Shown here: in pieces, positions 25,476-32,381 of the stretch | Numbering within the stretch: position 1 is the stretch's first letter | Layout of the letters: each line of letters begins with the position of its first letter | Origin: Chryseobacterium luteum | GTDB lineage: Bacteria; Bacteroidota; Bacteroidia; Flavobacteriales; Weeksellaceae | DNA: 64,000 bases | NCBI RefSeq assembly: GCF_000737785.1 | Contig: NZ_JPRO01000001.1 | Span: forward strand, 248,001-312,000 | Reading direction: 5' to 3' | Notes under the pieces: model-generated | Told to the model about the DNA's origin: nothing | The model's input: only the letters and a program-made list of their open reading frames with translations | The model's database searches: none | Program-made: the position numbers and the translations under genes

Positions 25476-26714
25476 CTATTGAATTATACAGGCTGCAACG
25501 GTAGCATTGGACGTTTCATCTACCAGAATAGCAGATCCTGTTTTCTTATTGTTTATAAAATCATCAAATACCAAAGGCTGTGCTGTCCGTATTGTTACTT
25601 TAGCAATTTCATTGAGCTTTATATCTTCTTGTCTATCTTCTTTTTCCAGCGTATTGACGTTGATCTTGTAATCTACATGTTTAACGACCGCCTTTAACTG
25701 TCTGCTGTGATGCTGCAAAAGATACCTGTTGCCAGGCTGCAGAGATTTATGATCAAGCCAGCACAGTACTACTTCAACTTCTTTTTCAACATTGGGAAGT
25801 TCTTCTGCCGAGGTAAAGAAATCTCCTCTGCTGACATCAATATCATCTTTAATCTGAATGACAACAGGCTGTCCTTCAAAAGCCTCCTGAACCTCAGCAC
25901 CATTCACTTCTATTGCTTTAATTTCAGTAATTATGCCAGCCGGAAGTATGGCTATTTTATCCCCTTTCTGAAAGTTTCCGCTTACGATTTGCCCGGCATA
26001 ACCCCGGTAATCGTGTAATTCCTCGGTTTGTGGACGGATAACATACTGCACCTGAAAACGGCTGCCATTGTTCTGTTCCTGATCAAGCTGAACTTTTTCC
26101 AGATAGTCAAGAAGGGAACTTCCATTATACCAGTCTGTAGCAGAAGATAAGGAAACAATATTATCCCCTTTCAGTGCAGAAATCGGGAAATAGGTAACGT
26201 CATGCAGGCCCAAACCTTCAGCAATTTTGGAATAATCTGCTTTTATACTTTCAAAAATCTCTTCTGAATAACCTACCATATCCATTTTATTGATCGCAAC
26301 GGCTACTTTTTTCAGTTTCAGCAGCGAAGCAATAATGGAGTGTCTTCTGGTCTGCTCAATGACTCCTTTACGGGCATCAATGAGAATGATCATCAGTTCA
26401 GAATTAGAAGCTCCGGTAATCATATTCCGGGTGTACTGGACGTGCCCGGGAGCATCTGCGATGATAAATTTTCTTTTTGAGGTGGAAAAATAACGGTAAG
26501 CAACATCAATGGTAATTCCCTGTTCTCTTTCCGCACGCAGACCGTCGGTTAAAAGAGCCAGATCTACTCCATCCTCATTTTTGTTTTTGGAATGTTTTTC
26601 AAGTACTTCCAGCTGATCCTGCAAAATACTCTTACTATCATAAAGCAGCCTTCCAATAAGGGTGCTTTTTCCGTCATCTACGCTTCCCGCTGTAATTAAT
26701 CTTAATATATCCAT
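25476..26714 (-). CDS. cysN: Sulfate adenylyltransferase subunit 1 (GTPase), CysN
   Basis: 412 residues. GTPase motifs: G1 GSVDDGKSTLIGRLLYD, G2 region REQGITIDVAYRYF, G3 DAPGHVQYTRNM, G4 NKMDMVGYSEE, followed by EF-Tu-like beta-barrel domains. The protein ends after the barrels, so there is no fused APS kinase (it is CysN, not CysNC). With CysD it makes adenosine 5'-phosphosulfate from sulfate and ATP, driven by GTP hydrolysis. Third gene of the cysH-cysD-cysN operon, separated from cysD by 110 bp containing an inverted repeat. Confidence 0.95.
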   Translation of the reverse strand: MDILRLITAGSVDDGKSTLIGRLLYDSKSILQDQLEVLEKHSKNKNEDGVDLALLTDGLRAEREQGITIDVAYRYFSTSKRKFIIADAPGHVQYTRNMITGASNSELMIILIDARKGVIEQTRRHSIIASLLKLKKVAVAINKMDMVGYSEEIFESIKADYSKIAEGLGLHDVTYFPISALKGDNIVSLSSATDWYNGSSLLDYLEKVQLDQEQNNGSRFQVQYVIRPQTEELHDYRGYAGQIVSGNFQKGDKIAILPAGIITEIKAIEVNGAEVQEAFEGQPVVIQIKDDIDVSRGDFFTSAEELPNVEKEVEVVLCWLDHKSLQPGNRYLLQHHSRQLKAVVKHVDYKINVNTLEKEDRQEDIKLNEIAKVTIRTAQPLVFDDFINNKKTGSAILVDETSNATVAACIIQ

Positions 26715-26737
26715 GCTTTTAATTATAAATGATCATT

Positions 26738-26825
26738 AATGGGTAATTGGTAATGAGTAATATATTTACTATTGAGTATTTTCCGTACGGCTTGATTGCT
26801 TATTACTCATTGCTCATTACCCATT
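26738..26825. repeat. Long inverted repeat between cysD and cysN
   Basis: Arms of 24 bp at 26738-26761 and 26802-26825 are inverted near-copies (AATGGGTAAT..GTAATGAGTAAT against ATTACTCATTG..CATTACCCATT) with about 40 bp between. The wording, made of TAATGAG/TAATGGG units, looks like a dispersed Bacteroidetes repeat. It could fold in mRNA between the two cistrons and affect stability or cysN expression. Confidence 0.6.
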
Positions 26826-27733
26826 TAAAAATAACCTCCTTTTTTCCGGTCTTCCATAGCTGCTTCTGTAACACGGTCATCAATCCTTGTTTCGCCTCTT
26901 TCTGAAATTCTTGTAGCTACAATTTCTTCAATTACCCTGTCAACGGTTGCCGCTTCCGATTCTACGGCGGCGGTACAGGTCATATCGCCTACTGTGCGGT
27001 AACGGATCCGTTTTGTTGTTACGGTGTCACTTTCTTCCAATACGGCAAACTCAGAATTAGCGATCCATTGTCCATTCAGGTCTACCACTTCTCTTTCGTG
27101 CGAAAAGTAAATGGACGGCAGCTCTATACTTTCTCTGCGGATATAGTTCCAGACATCAAGTTCGGTCCAGTTGCTTATCGGGAAAACTCTCACATTTTCA
27201 CCTTTGTGAATTTTTCCGTTGAAAATATTCCACAACTCAGGTCTCTGAAGCTTCGGATCCCACTGTCCGAATTCATCTCTTACAGAAAATATTCTTTCTT
27301 TTGCGCGGGCTTTTTCTTCATCCCTCCTTGCTCCCCCGATGCATGCATCGAATTCAAATTCTTCAATTACATCAAGCAGTGTAAAGGTCTGCAGCCAGTT
27401 ACGGCTTGGAAACTTGCCTTTCGGTTCCGTGAGCTTTCTTTTTTGAATGGTGTCCTCCACTTTCCGTACGACCAGATCTACATTCATTTCTGCTGCAAGC
27501 TGGTCCCTGAAGTTTAAAACCTCCGGAAAATTATGCCCGGTATCAATATGAACGAATGTAAAAGGGATCTTTCCGTGAGGAAATGCTTTTGCCGCCAGAT
27601 GAGCCAGTACAATACTGTCTTTTCCGCCACTGAACAGTAAAGCAGGACGTTCAAACTGTCCCGCAACCTCTCTAAGGATATAAATGGACTCGGATTCTAA
27701 CTGATCTAAGTAATTTAACTGATATAATGACAT
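26825..27733 (-). CDS. cysD: Sulfate adenylyltransferase subunit 2, CysD
   Basis: 302 residues, the family's normal length (about 302 in E. coli). The PP-loop ATP pyrophosphatase motif LLFSGGKDSIVLAHLAAKAF lies near residue 32. Family segments GARRDEEKARAKERIFSVRD and WNYIRRESIELPSIYFSHER follow, with the end RVTEAAMEDRKKGGYF. It forms the sulfurylase with CysN. It lies 10 bp downstream of cysH. The stop codon abuts the right arm of the inverted repeat at 26738-26825. Confidence 0.96.
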   Translation of the reverse strand: MSLYQLNYLDQLESESIYILREVAGQFERPALLFSGGKDSIVLAHLAAKAFPHGKIPFTFVHIDTGHNFPEVLNFRDQLAAEMNVDLVVRKVEDTIQKRKLTEPKGKFPSRNWLQTFTLLDVIEEFEFDACIGGARRDEEKARAKERIFSVRDEFGQWDPKLQRPELWNIFNGKIHKGENVRVFPISNWTELDVWNYIRRESIELPSIYFSHEREVVDLNGQWIANSEFAVLEESDTVTTKRIRYRTVGDMTCTAAVESEAATVDRVIEEIVATRISERGETRIDDRVTEAAMEDRKKGGYF

Positions 27734-27743
27734 AGCTTATTTT

Positions 27744-28457
27744 TTATTGATGAACATGTAAACCGCATTCTTTCTTATCTGCATTTTCCCACCACCAGCG
27801 GCCCGCCCTGAAATCTTCCCCTTCTTTAATCGCTCTTGTGCAAGGTTCGCATCCGATGCTTACAAATCCTTTTTTATGGAGATAATTATAAGGCAGCTGA
27901 TGGGCCAGAACATAGTCTGAGACCTGCTGTGTGTTCCAGTGAAGAATCGGATGAAATTTAATGACCTGATGATCCGGATCCCATTCCAGTTGCGGCATCT
28001 GTCCCCTGCCCGCGGAATGTTCTGAACGCAATCCTGTTATCCAGACTTTATATCCCTGAAGAGCCTTTTTCAGGGGCTGCACCTTTCTGATATTACAACA
28101 CGCTTCTCTTTTTTCCACGGACTGATAAAAGGAATCCGGACCGTTTTCCGAGACGAATTTCTGCAGGGCTTCCGGATCCGGGTAATAAGCTTTGATGTTC
28201 TTTTTGAAAAAAGCCAGGGATGAAGCCCAGGTTTCATAGGTCTGTTCAAAAAGTCTTCCCGTATCGAGAGTGAAAACATCAATATCAAGATTTTTTATCA
28301 GATGATTCACGACCTGATCTTCATAGCTGAAGCTGGTAGAAAATATCACTTCTCCCGGAAATTTTTCCGCCAGAACCGGCAAAAAATCAGCATTCAAAAT
28401 ACCTGTAGAGGCATTTTCAAGTAGTTTATTAAATTCTATTTCCAGAGTATTTCCCAT
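27744..28457 (-). CDS. cysH: Assimilatory APS reductase (4Fe-4S type), CysH family
   Basis: 237 residues. The PAPS/APS reductase fold has FSTSFSYEDQVVNHLI and DTGRLFEQTYETW near the start. The cluster-binding cysteines Cys120-Cys121 (REACCNIRKV) and Cys203/Cys206 (IGCEPCTRAI) mark the APS-reductase branch with a [4Fe-4S] cluster. The C-terminal ECGLHVH carries the catalytic Cys231. It reduces APS to sulfite. With CysN lacking a kinase domain and no cysC in the operon, direct APS reduction without PAPS is consistent. First gene of the operon, controlled by the operator and promoter at 28480-28523. Confidence 0.92.
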   Translation of the reverse strand: MGNTLEIEFNKLLENASTGILNADFLPVLAEKFPGEVIFSTSFSYEDQVVNHLIKNLDIDVFTLDTGRLFEQTYETWASSLAFFKKNIKAYYPDPEALQKFVSENGPDSFYQSVEKREACCNIRKVQPLKKALQGYKVWITGLRSEHSAGRGQMPQLEWDPDHQVIKFHPILHWNTQQVSDYVLAHQLPYNYLHKKGFVSIGCEPCTRAIKEGEDFRAGRWWWENADKKECGLHVHQ

Positions 28458-28479
28458 TTTAAATTGAAATTAACTTCTG

Positions 28480-28512
28480 CAAATATATACAAACCCTACT
28501 TATCCCACCAAA
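28480..28512 (-). promoter_or_regulatory. Promoter of the cysH-cysD-cysN operon
   Basis: Minus-strand -7 box TATATTTG (28480-28487) and -33 box TTTG (28509-28512), separated by 21 bp, fit the Bacteroidetes promoter form (TTG, 17-23 bp, TAnnTTTG). The -33 box lies in the centre of the palindromic operator. Confidence 0.7.
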
Positions 28513-28523
28513 CTAGTGGGATA
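28501..28523. promoter_or_regulatory. Palindromic operator over the cysH -33 box (likely Rrf2 regulator site)
   Basis: Perfect 8-bp inverted repeat TATCCCAC - 7 bp - GTGGGATA (28501-28508, 28516-28523). It lies between the Rrf2 regulator gene and cysH, and its spacer contains the predicted -33 TTTG of cysH. Binding there would block RNA polymerase. The regulator encoded at 28542-28958 is the obvious candidate ligand. Confidence 0.7.
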
Positions 28524-28541
28524 TAAAAATTAAAAAAAATT

Positions 28542-28958
28542 TCAGCTATTTTTTATAAAGGAAGTAAGGGTAGCTTCCATCATGCTTTTCCTTGTTTTTT
28601 CTCTCACAATGATCAGCTCATTTCTAAGATAGCATGTTGCCTCATCAACACAGTCGTCACAAGCCTCATAGAAATTTAATGAAATACAGGGAGTTAAAGC
28701 AATGGGACCTTCAAAAATACGGTAGACATCTGCCAATGAAATATCGTCAGGAGATTTCAGGAGATAATAACCGCCTGCTGTTCCCTGCCTGCTGTTGACC
28801 AACCTGGCCCTTTTGAGCTCAAGAAGAATCTGTTCTAAAAATTTTTTGGAAATATTCTCATCCCTTGCAATAATAGCTGTTGACAAAAACCCCTGATTGT
28901 AGTTTCTTGCCAATCTGACCATTGCTTTTAAAGCATATTTACAACGTTTGGACATCAT
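28542..28958 (-). CDS. Rrf2-family transcriptional regulator of sulfate assimilation
   Basis: 138 residues, typical Rrf2 size. Winged-helix DNA-binding domain: KRCKYALKAMVRLARNYNQG, then IIARDENISKKFLEQILLEL, and the wing VNSRQGTAGGYYLLKSP. A cysteine cluster in the second half (TPCISLNF, ACDDCVDEATCYL) lies where IscR binds its Fe-S cluster. It may therefore sense cluster or sulfur status, or resemble CymR sensing cysteine supply. Located directly before cysH with its presumed operator between them. The first two codons are both ATG; either can start. Confidence 0.88.
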   Translation of the reverse strand: MMSKRCKYALKAMVRLARNYNQGFLSTAIIARDENISKKFLEQILLELKRARLVNSRQGTAGGYYLLKSPDDISLADVYRIFEGPIALTPCISLNFYEACDDCVDEATCYLRNELIIVREKTRKSMMEATLTSFIKNS

Positions 28959-29090
28959 AGTTGATGCAAGTTATAACATTTTATTTAATTATCGAAATCA
29001 CTTTCCGGAATTGAAAAAATGAAACATTCCTGTGGTTTGAAAGAGGTCAGAAAGATGGTCTAAATTTTACATTTGAAAAATTTACATTGT

Positions 29091-29098
29091 ATATTTGC
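29091..29098 (+). promoter_or_regulatory. -7 promoter box (TATATTTG) of pepT
   Basis: Exact TAnnTTTG match 16 bp before the pepT ATG; a second copy (TACATTTG) lies at 29069-29076. The -33 element is not clear. Confidence 0.45.
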
Positions 29099-29114
29099 TG
29101 GAAATTTATGATCG

Positions 29115-30362
29115 ATGAGTATAATAGAATTCAACCCATTGTGGAAAGAAAAATTACTGAACCGTTTTCTCGCTTATGTAAAGATATATTCAACCAGTGA
29201 TGCAGAAAGCGAAACAACCCCTTCCACTCCACGGCAGTGGGACATTGCAAAATATATTGCCGAGGAACTGAAGACCATTGGCCTGGAAGATGTTTCCCTT
29301 GACGATAACGGCTATATTATGGGTTATGTTCCTTCTAACCTGGAGAATAACGACAGGCCTGCAATCGGTTTTATCTCGCATTATGACACGTCACCGGATT
29401 TCAGTGGTGAAAATGTAAAACCACAGATCTGGGAAAACTATGACGGAAGTGATCTTGTTCTGAACCAGACCACAGGATTTACACTGTCATCTTCAAAATT
29501 TGAAAGCTTAAAAAACTATATCGGGCAAACGCTGATCACAACTGACGGAAATACGCTTCTGGGAGCGGATGATAAGGCAGGCTGTGCAGAAATTGTGACG
29601 GCTGCAGAATACCTTATTGCCCACCCGGAAATTAAGCACGGAAGAATTGCGGTAGGCTTTACTCCCGATGAAGAGATCGGAAGAGGCGCACATAAATTTG
29701 ATGTAGCAAAATTCGGGGCAGAATGGGCATATACAATGGATGGCAGTGAAGTGGGAGAACTGGAGTATGAAAACTTCAATGCTGCGGGAGCTGTGGTAAA
29801 GATCCACGGATTGAGCGTTCACCCAGGTTATGCTTACGGAAAAATGGTTAATGCAGGACTTTTAGCAGCTGAATTTATACAGATGCTTCCAGCGGATGAA
29901 ACTCCGGCTACCACTAAAGGCTTTGACGGGTTTTATCATTTAATGGATATTACGGCTGACATTTCTGAGGCTAAGCTTCAATACATCATTCGTGATCATG
30001 ATGAAGAAAAGTATGAAGCCCGAAAAAAATTCATGGAGGAAAAAGTTTCTGAATTCAATCAGAAATATGGTGAAGGAACCGCTGAAGTGGAGATTAAAGA
30101 ACAGTACAGAAACATGAAGCAGCAGTTTGAAGGAAAAATGCACATCATAGACCTTGCTGCAAAAGCCATGAAAGAAGCCGGTATTGAACCTAAGATCAAA
30201 GCGATCAGAGGAGGAACAGACGGAGCTCAGTTATCTTATATGGGACTTCCATGTCCGAATATTTTCGCAGGAGGGATGAACTTCCACGGGCCTTACGAAT
30301 ATGTAGCCCTGGAAAGTATGGAAAAAGCGACTGAAGTGATCATTAATATTGTAAAAGCTTAA
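29115..30362 (+). CDS. pepT: Peptidase T (tripeptide aminopeptidase)
   Basis: 415 residues, M20B family. Motifs: IGFISHYDTSPDFSGENVKP with the metal His and Asp, LLGADDKAGCAEIVTAAEYL with the bridging Asp, TPDEEIGRGAHKFD with the catalytic Glu, the dimerisation domain HGLSVHPGYAYGKMVNAGLL, and GGTDGAQLSYMGLPCPNIFA near the end with GGMNFHGPYEYV. It removes N-terminal residues from tripeptides in the cytosol. Two zinc ions are expected from the conserved ligands. The small TonB-C-like gene follows after 5 bp in the same transcript. Confidence 0.96.
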   Translation: MSIIEFNPLWKEKLLNRFLAYVKIYSTSDAESETTPSTPRQWDIAKYIAEELKTIGLEDVSLDDNGYIMGYVPSNLENNDRPAIGFISHYDTSPDFSGENVKPQIWENYDGSDLVLNQTTGFTLSSSKFESLKNYIGQTLITTDGNTLLGADDKAGCAEIVTAAEYLIAHPEIKHGRIAVGFTPDEEIGRGAHKFDVAKFGAEWAYTMDGSEVGELEYENFNAAGAVVKIHGLSVHPGYAYGKMVNAGLLAAEFIQMLPADETPATTKGFDGFYHLMDITADISEAKLQYIIRDHDEEKYEARKKFMEEKVSEFNQKYGEGTAEVEIKEQYRNMKQQFEGKMHIIDLAAKAMKEAGIEPKIKAIRGGTDGAQLSYMGLPCPNIFAGGMNFHGPYEYVALESMEKATEVIINIVKA

Positions 30363-30367
30363 TACCT

Positions 30368-30937
30368 ATGAAAAAACTTTCAGCATTGGCATTCTTGCTG
30401 TTTTTTGTTTTCAGCAGTGCCCAGGTATCTGAATTTCAGAAGGCAGATTCACGGTATGAAAGAAAAATGAAATCTTTATACAAGAAATATCCGAAGCCTA
30501 ATGATGAAAGGACCAAGCAGGAATGGCTTCTTACAGAGGAAAAAATATCGGCCTATAAAAATGCTTTAGAGAAAATTTCTGAAGAGGAAAAGAAAATGGT
30601 AAAGGATGTTCCGCCTCCTATGGCTCCTAAGATTGCGAAGGAAGCTGAATATGAAACCGGAAAGGCGGCTTTTCAAAAGCTTTTGAATGATGCGACGGAT
30701 CTTACTTTTCTAAATTTTGCAGTCAATCCTTATAAAATAAATTTAAAGTTCACTTTAGACTCTAAAGGAAATGTATACAATGTGAAAGTAAAGGGCAACA
30801 ATGAAAATGTAAATGCATTTATAGAAGCGGCTTTTTACCGGATCAAGGATAAGGGAAAATGGAAACCTGCAGAATCGAACGGGCGACCTGTATTATCTGT
30901 GGTCAACCTTCCTTTGCAGCTAAATTTCAGTAAATAA
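30368..30937 (+). CDS. Exported protein with TonB C-terminal-like domain
   Basis: 189 residues. Signal peptide (KKLSALAFLLFFVFSSAQ), a Lys/Glu-rich helical part (about 25-90, ISAYKNALEKISEEEKKM), then a C-terminal beta/alpha part (INLKFTLDSKGNVYNVKV, FIEAAFYRIKDKGKWKPAES, NGRPVLSVVNLPLQL). The last part has the shape of small periplasmic TonB-C-like domains of flavobacteria. There is no membrane anchor, so it is not a classic TonB. It lies 5 bp after pepT and has a terminator after it. A second protein of this kind is encoded at 53678-54091. Confidence 0.65.
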   Translation: MKKLSALAFLLFFVFSSAQVSEFQKADSRYERKMKSLYKKYPKPNDERTKQEWLLTEEKISAYKNALEKISEEEKKMVKDVPPPMAPKIAKEAEYETGKAAFQKLLNDATDLTFLNFAVNPYKINLKFTLDSKGNVYNVKVKGNNENVNAFIEAAFYRIKDKGKWKPAESNGRPVLSVVNLPLQLNFSK

Positions 30938-30942
30938 TAATT

Positions 30943-30970
30943 AAACCGTTGTGAAAGCAGCGGTTTTTTT
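30943..30970 (+). terminator. Intrinsic terminator of the pepT operon
   Basis: Stem AAACCGTTG (30943-30951) with CAGCGGTTT (30958-30966), one wobble pair, then TTTT. Nothing else was recognised in the gap up to 31195. Confidence 0.8.
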
Positions 30971-31194
30971 GTAAAAAAAAGTTTATAGATTTTTTTCATG
31001 CAAAGCTTAATTCAATTCTGCAAATCTTAGGCATCGAAGGAAAAACAGTTGATCTATTGACTTTATTAAGCAAATGCATTATTAATGATTTTTAGTCTGA
31101 GCTTTTCCTAAGATCTTCTCCGGACAGTGAAATGAATCTTTTTTTTATTATATTTACGTAAATACCAGACTTTTAACTTTAAAATCAATTTATT

Positions 31195-31440
31195 ATGAGA
31201 AAAATGAAAAAACTTTTGAGAAAGGACCTGTCAACCATTCTTGGTTCCGGAGTAAACGGATGCCACACGAACGGTGATTCTGCGTACTGCTGGACAGACT
31301 GTGAATGTGCTTTCGGGAGAGCTTGTGAAATGGATGATGATGGAAATCCCGGAAGATGCGTTTCGGCAGGAGGCGGAAATCCGGGCGGCGGCGGTGGCGG
31401 ATGTGTTCCACCAAACATTTGTGAAGAACAGCCTTTTTAA
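31195..31440 (+). CDS. Small Cys- and Gly-rich peptide with leader-like N-terminus
   Basis: 81 residues from ATG 31195 (78 from an in-frame ATG at 31204). Leader-like start KKLLRKDLSTILGSG, then a Cys-rich core GCHTNGDSAYCWTDCECAFG and RACEMDDDGNPGRCVS, a Gly/Pro run GGGNPGGGGGGCVPPNICEE, ending QPF. Eight cysteines suggest a disulfide-bonded or modified peptide. Chryseobacterium genomes carry many such 'bacteriocin-like' small genes whose leaders contain a KKLxRxxLxxIxGS pattern; this link is from memory. No transporter or modifying enzyme is adjacent. A terminator follows 10 bp after the stop, so it is its own transcription unit. Confidence 0.7.
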   Translation: MRKMKKLLRKDLSTILGSGVNGCHTNGDSAYCWTDCECAFGRACEMDDDGNPGRCVSAGGGNPGGGGGGCVPPNICEEQPF

Positions 31441-31449
31441 CGGGCACTC

Positions 31450-31477
31450 ATCGGAAGACACTACTTCCGATTTTTTT
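31450..31477 (+). terminator. Intrinsic terminator of the Cys-rich peptide gene
   Basis: Perfect 8-bp stem ATCGGAAG (31450-31457) with CTTCCGAT (31464-31471), then seven T's. Confidence 0.9.
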
Positions 31478-31526
31478 ATTCTTTTTCGGCTAAGAAAGAT
31501 GTTTTGTCAAGCAGCCCTGCCATTCA

Positions 31527-31714
31527 TTAGCAAATAACCACAGTGAATTTCTGTCCGGGTGCAATGATACAAATCTGGTTATTTTTAAGGGAGTGACTTT
31601 CAAAATCAGTTCTAAACTGCTATTTCCACTGACATGGCTGAACCAGATGATCTCAAAGAAATTATGCCTGTGAACATCATTAAAATTTTCCGGATGTCCT
31701 GTATCAAAAGTCAT
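31527..31714 (-). pseudogene. Remnant of an AraC-family regulator (N-terminal cupin part)
   Basis: Minus frame starts TFDTGHPENFNDVHRHNFFE followed by IIWFSHVSGNSSLEL, the usual beginning of Bacteroidetes AraC-family regulators (HRHxFxEIIWF). One base is lost near 31600. In the shifted frame it continues DFESHSLKNNQICIIAPGQK to TAA at 31527-31529. The helix-turn-helix half is absent; the DNA beyond is the terminator region of the peptide gene. It is a truncated, frameshifted relic beside the RHS island, possibly left by a rearrangement. Confidence 0.65.
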
Positions 31715-31811
31715 CAGCTGAAACTGAAAACCTCAACAAATAAATACTGAGACGCCTGCTAATCAGCTGTTTGATTGTTTTTATAAGTGTAGAAAATTTA
31801 TTTGCTTTATG

Positions 31812-31847
31812 AAAAAAGAATCTGTCTCAGTTGTGAGACAGATTCTT
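31812..31847 (-). terminator. Very strong terminator of the RHS operon
   Basis: Perfect 14-bp stem (31816-31829 with 31834-31847), four-base loop, then TTTTTT on the minus strand; T-rich on the plus side too. It ends the 31887-48668 operon. Confidence 0.92.
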
Positions 31848-31886
31848 TTATTATTACCCAAAGTCACAGACTTTGCACAGCGGGAA

Positions 31887-32381
31887 TCATTCAATTTTTA
31901 TTTTTATCGTTCCTATTTTAGTATCTGTTTTAGCATTTTTAACAACCAATATCAGGGTGTCTCCTATTTTAGCATCACAATTACCTGTATAAAAAGCTTC
32001 ACCTTTATACTCTCCATCATTTGTAACTATCCAATTTCTATTTCCAGACATTTCAATTGGTTCCTCCCAAATAATTCTTCTATACTTTTCATCTTCATTA
32101 TCTGTTGAGATTAAAAATCCATAGAATTTTTGATACATTAACTTACACGAATAAAACTTTTCGTTCAAATGATATATATTTTTCAAAGAATCTCCATCAA
32201 TTTTTATATTGAGTTTATTAGAAATAAATACCCCTTCTTTTTTGCTTTTTCCCATTGAATTAAAAGAATAGGGGTGTTCTACAATAAAATTACCTTTAAA
32301 AATTATTATACTTAAAAAATAGTAAAAAATTAATACTATTATCAATGCCAATATTAGCTTTGTTCGTTTTCTCTTTACCAT
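31887..32381 (-). CDS. Membrane-anchored candidate immunity protein of the RHS effector
   Basis: 164 residues. One N-terminal membrane span after a basic start (KRKRTKLILALIIVLIFYYF), then a periplasmic domain with beta character (GVFISNKLNIKIDGDS, RRIIWEEPIEMSGNRNWIVT, GDTLILVVKNAKTDTKIGTI). The family is not recognised. Its ATG overlaps the RHS stop codon (ATGGTAA), so the two are translationally coupled, the classic toxin-immunity arrangement. A periplasm-facing immunity protein would fit an effector acting in the periplasm or at the cell wall. Confidence 0.65.
   Translation of the reverse strand: MVKRKRTKLILALIIVLIFYYFLSIIIFKGNFIVEHPYSFNSMGKSKKEGVFISNKLNIKIDGDSLKNIYHLNEKFYSCKLMYQKFYGFLISTDNEDEKYRRIIWEEPIEMSGNRNWIVTNDGEYKGEAFYTGNCDAKIGDTLILVVKNAKTDTKIGTIKIKIE

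Noticed and set aside
28459..28541. SAM or other sulfur riboswitch before cysH
   Set aside because: The leader is about 20-30 nt from the predicted start, too short for a riboswitch; the palindrome is a DNA-operator type.
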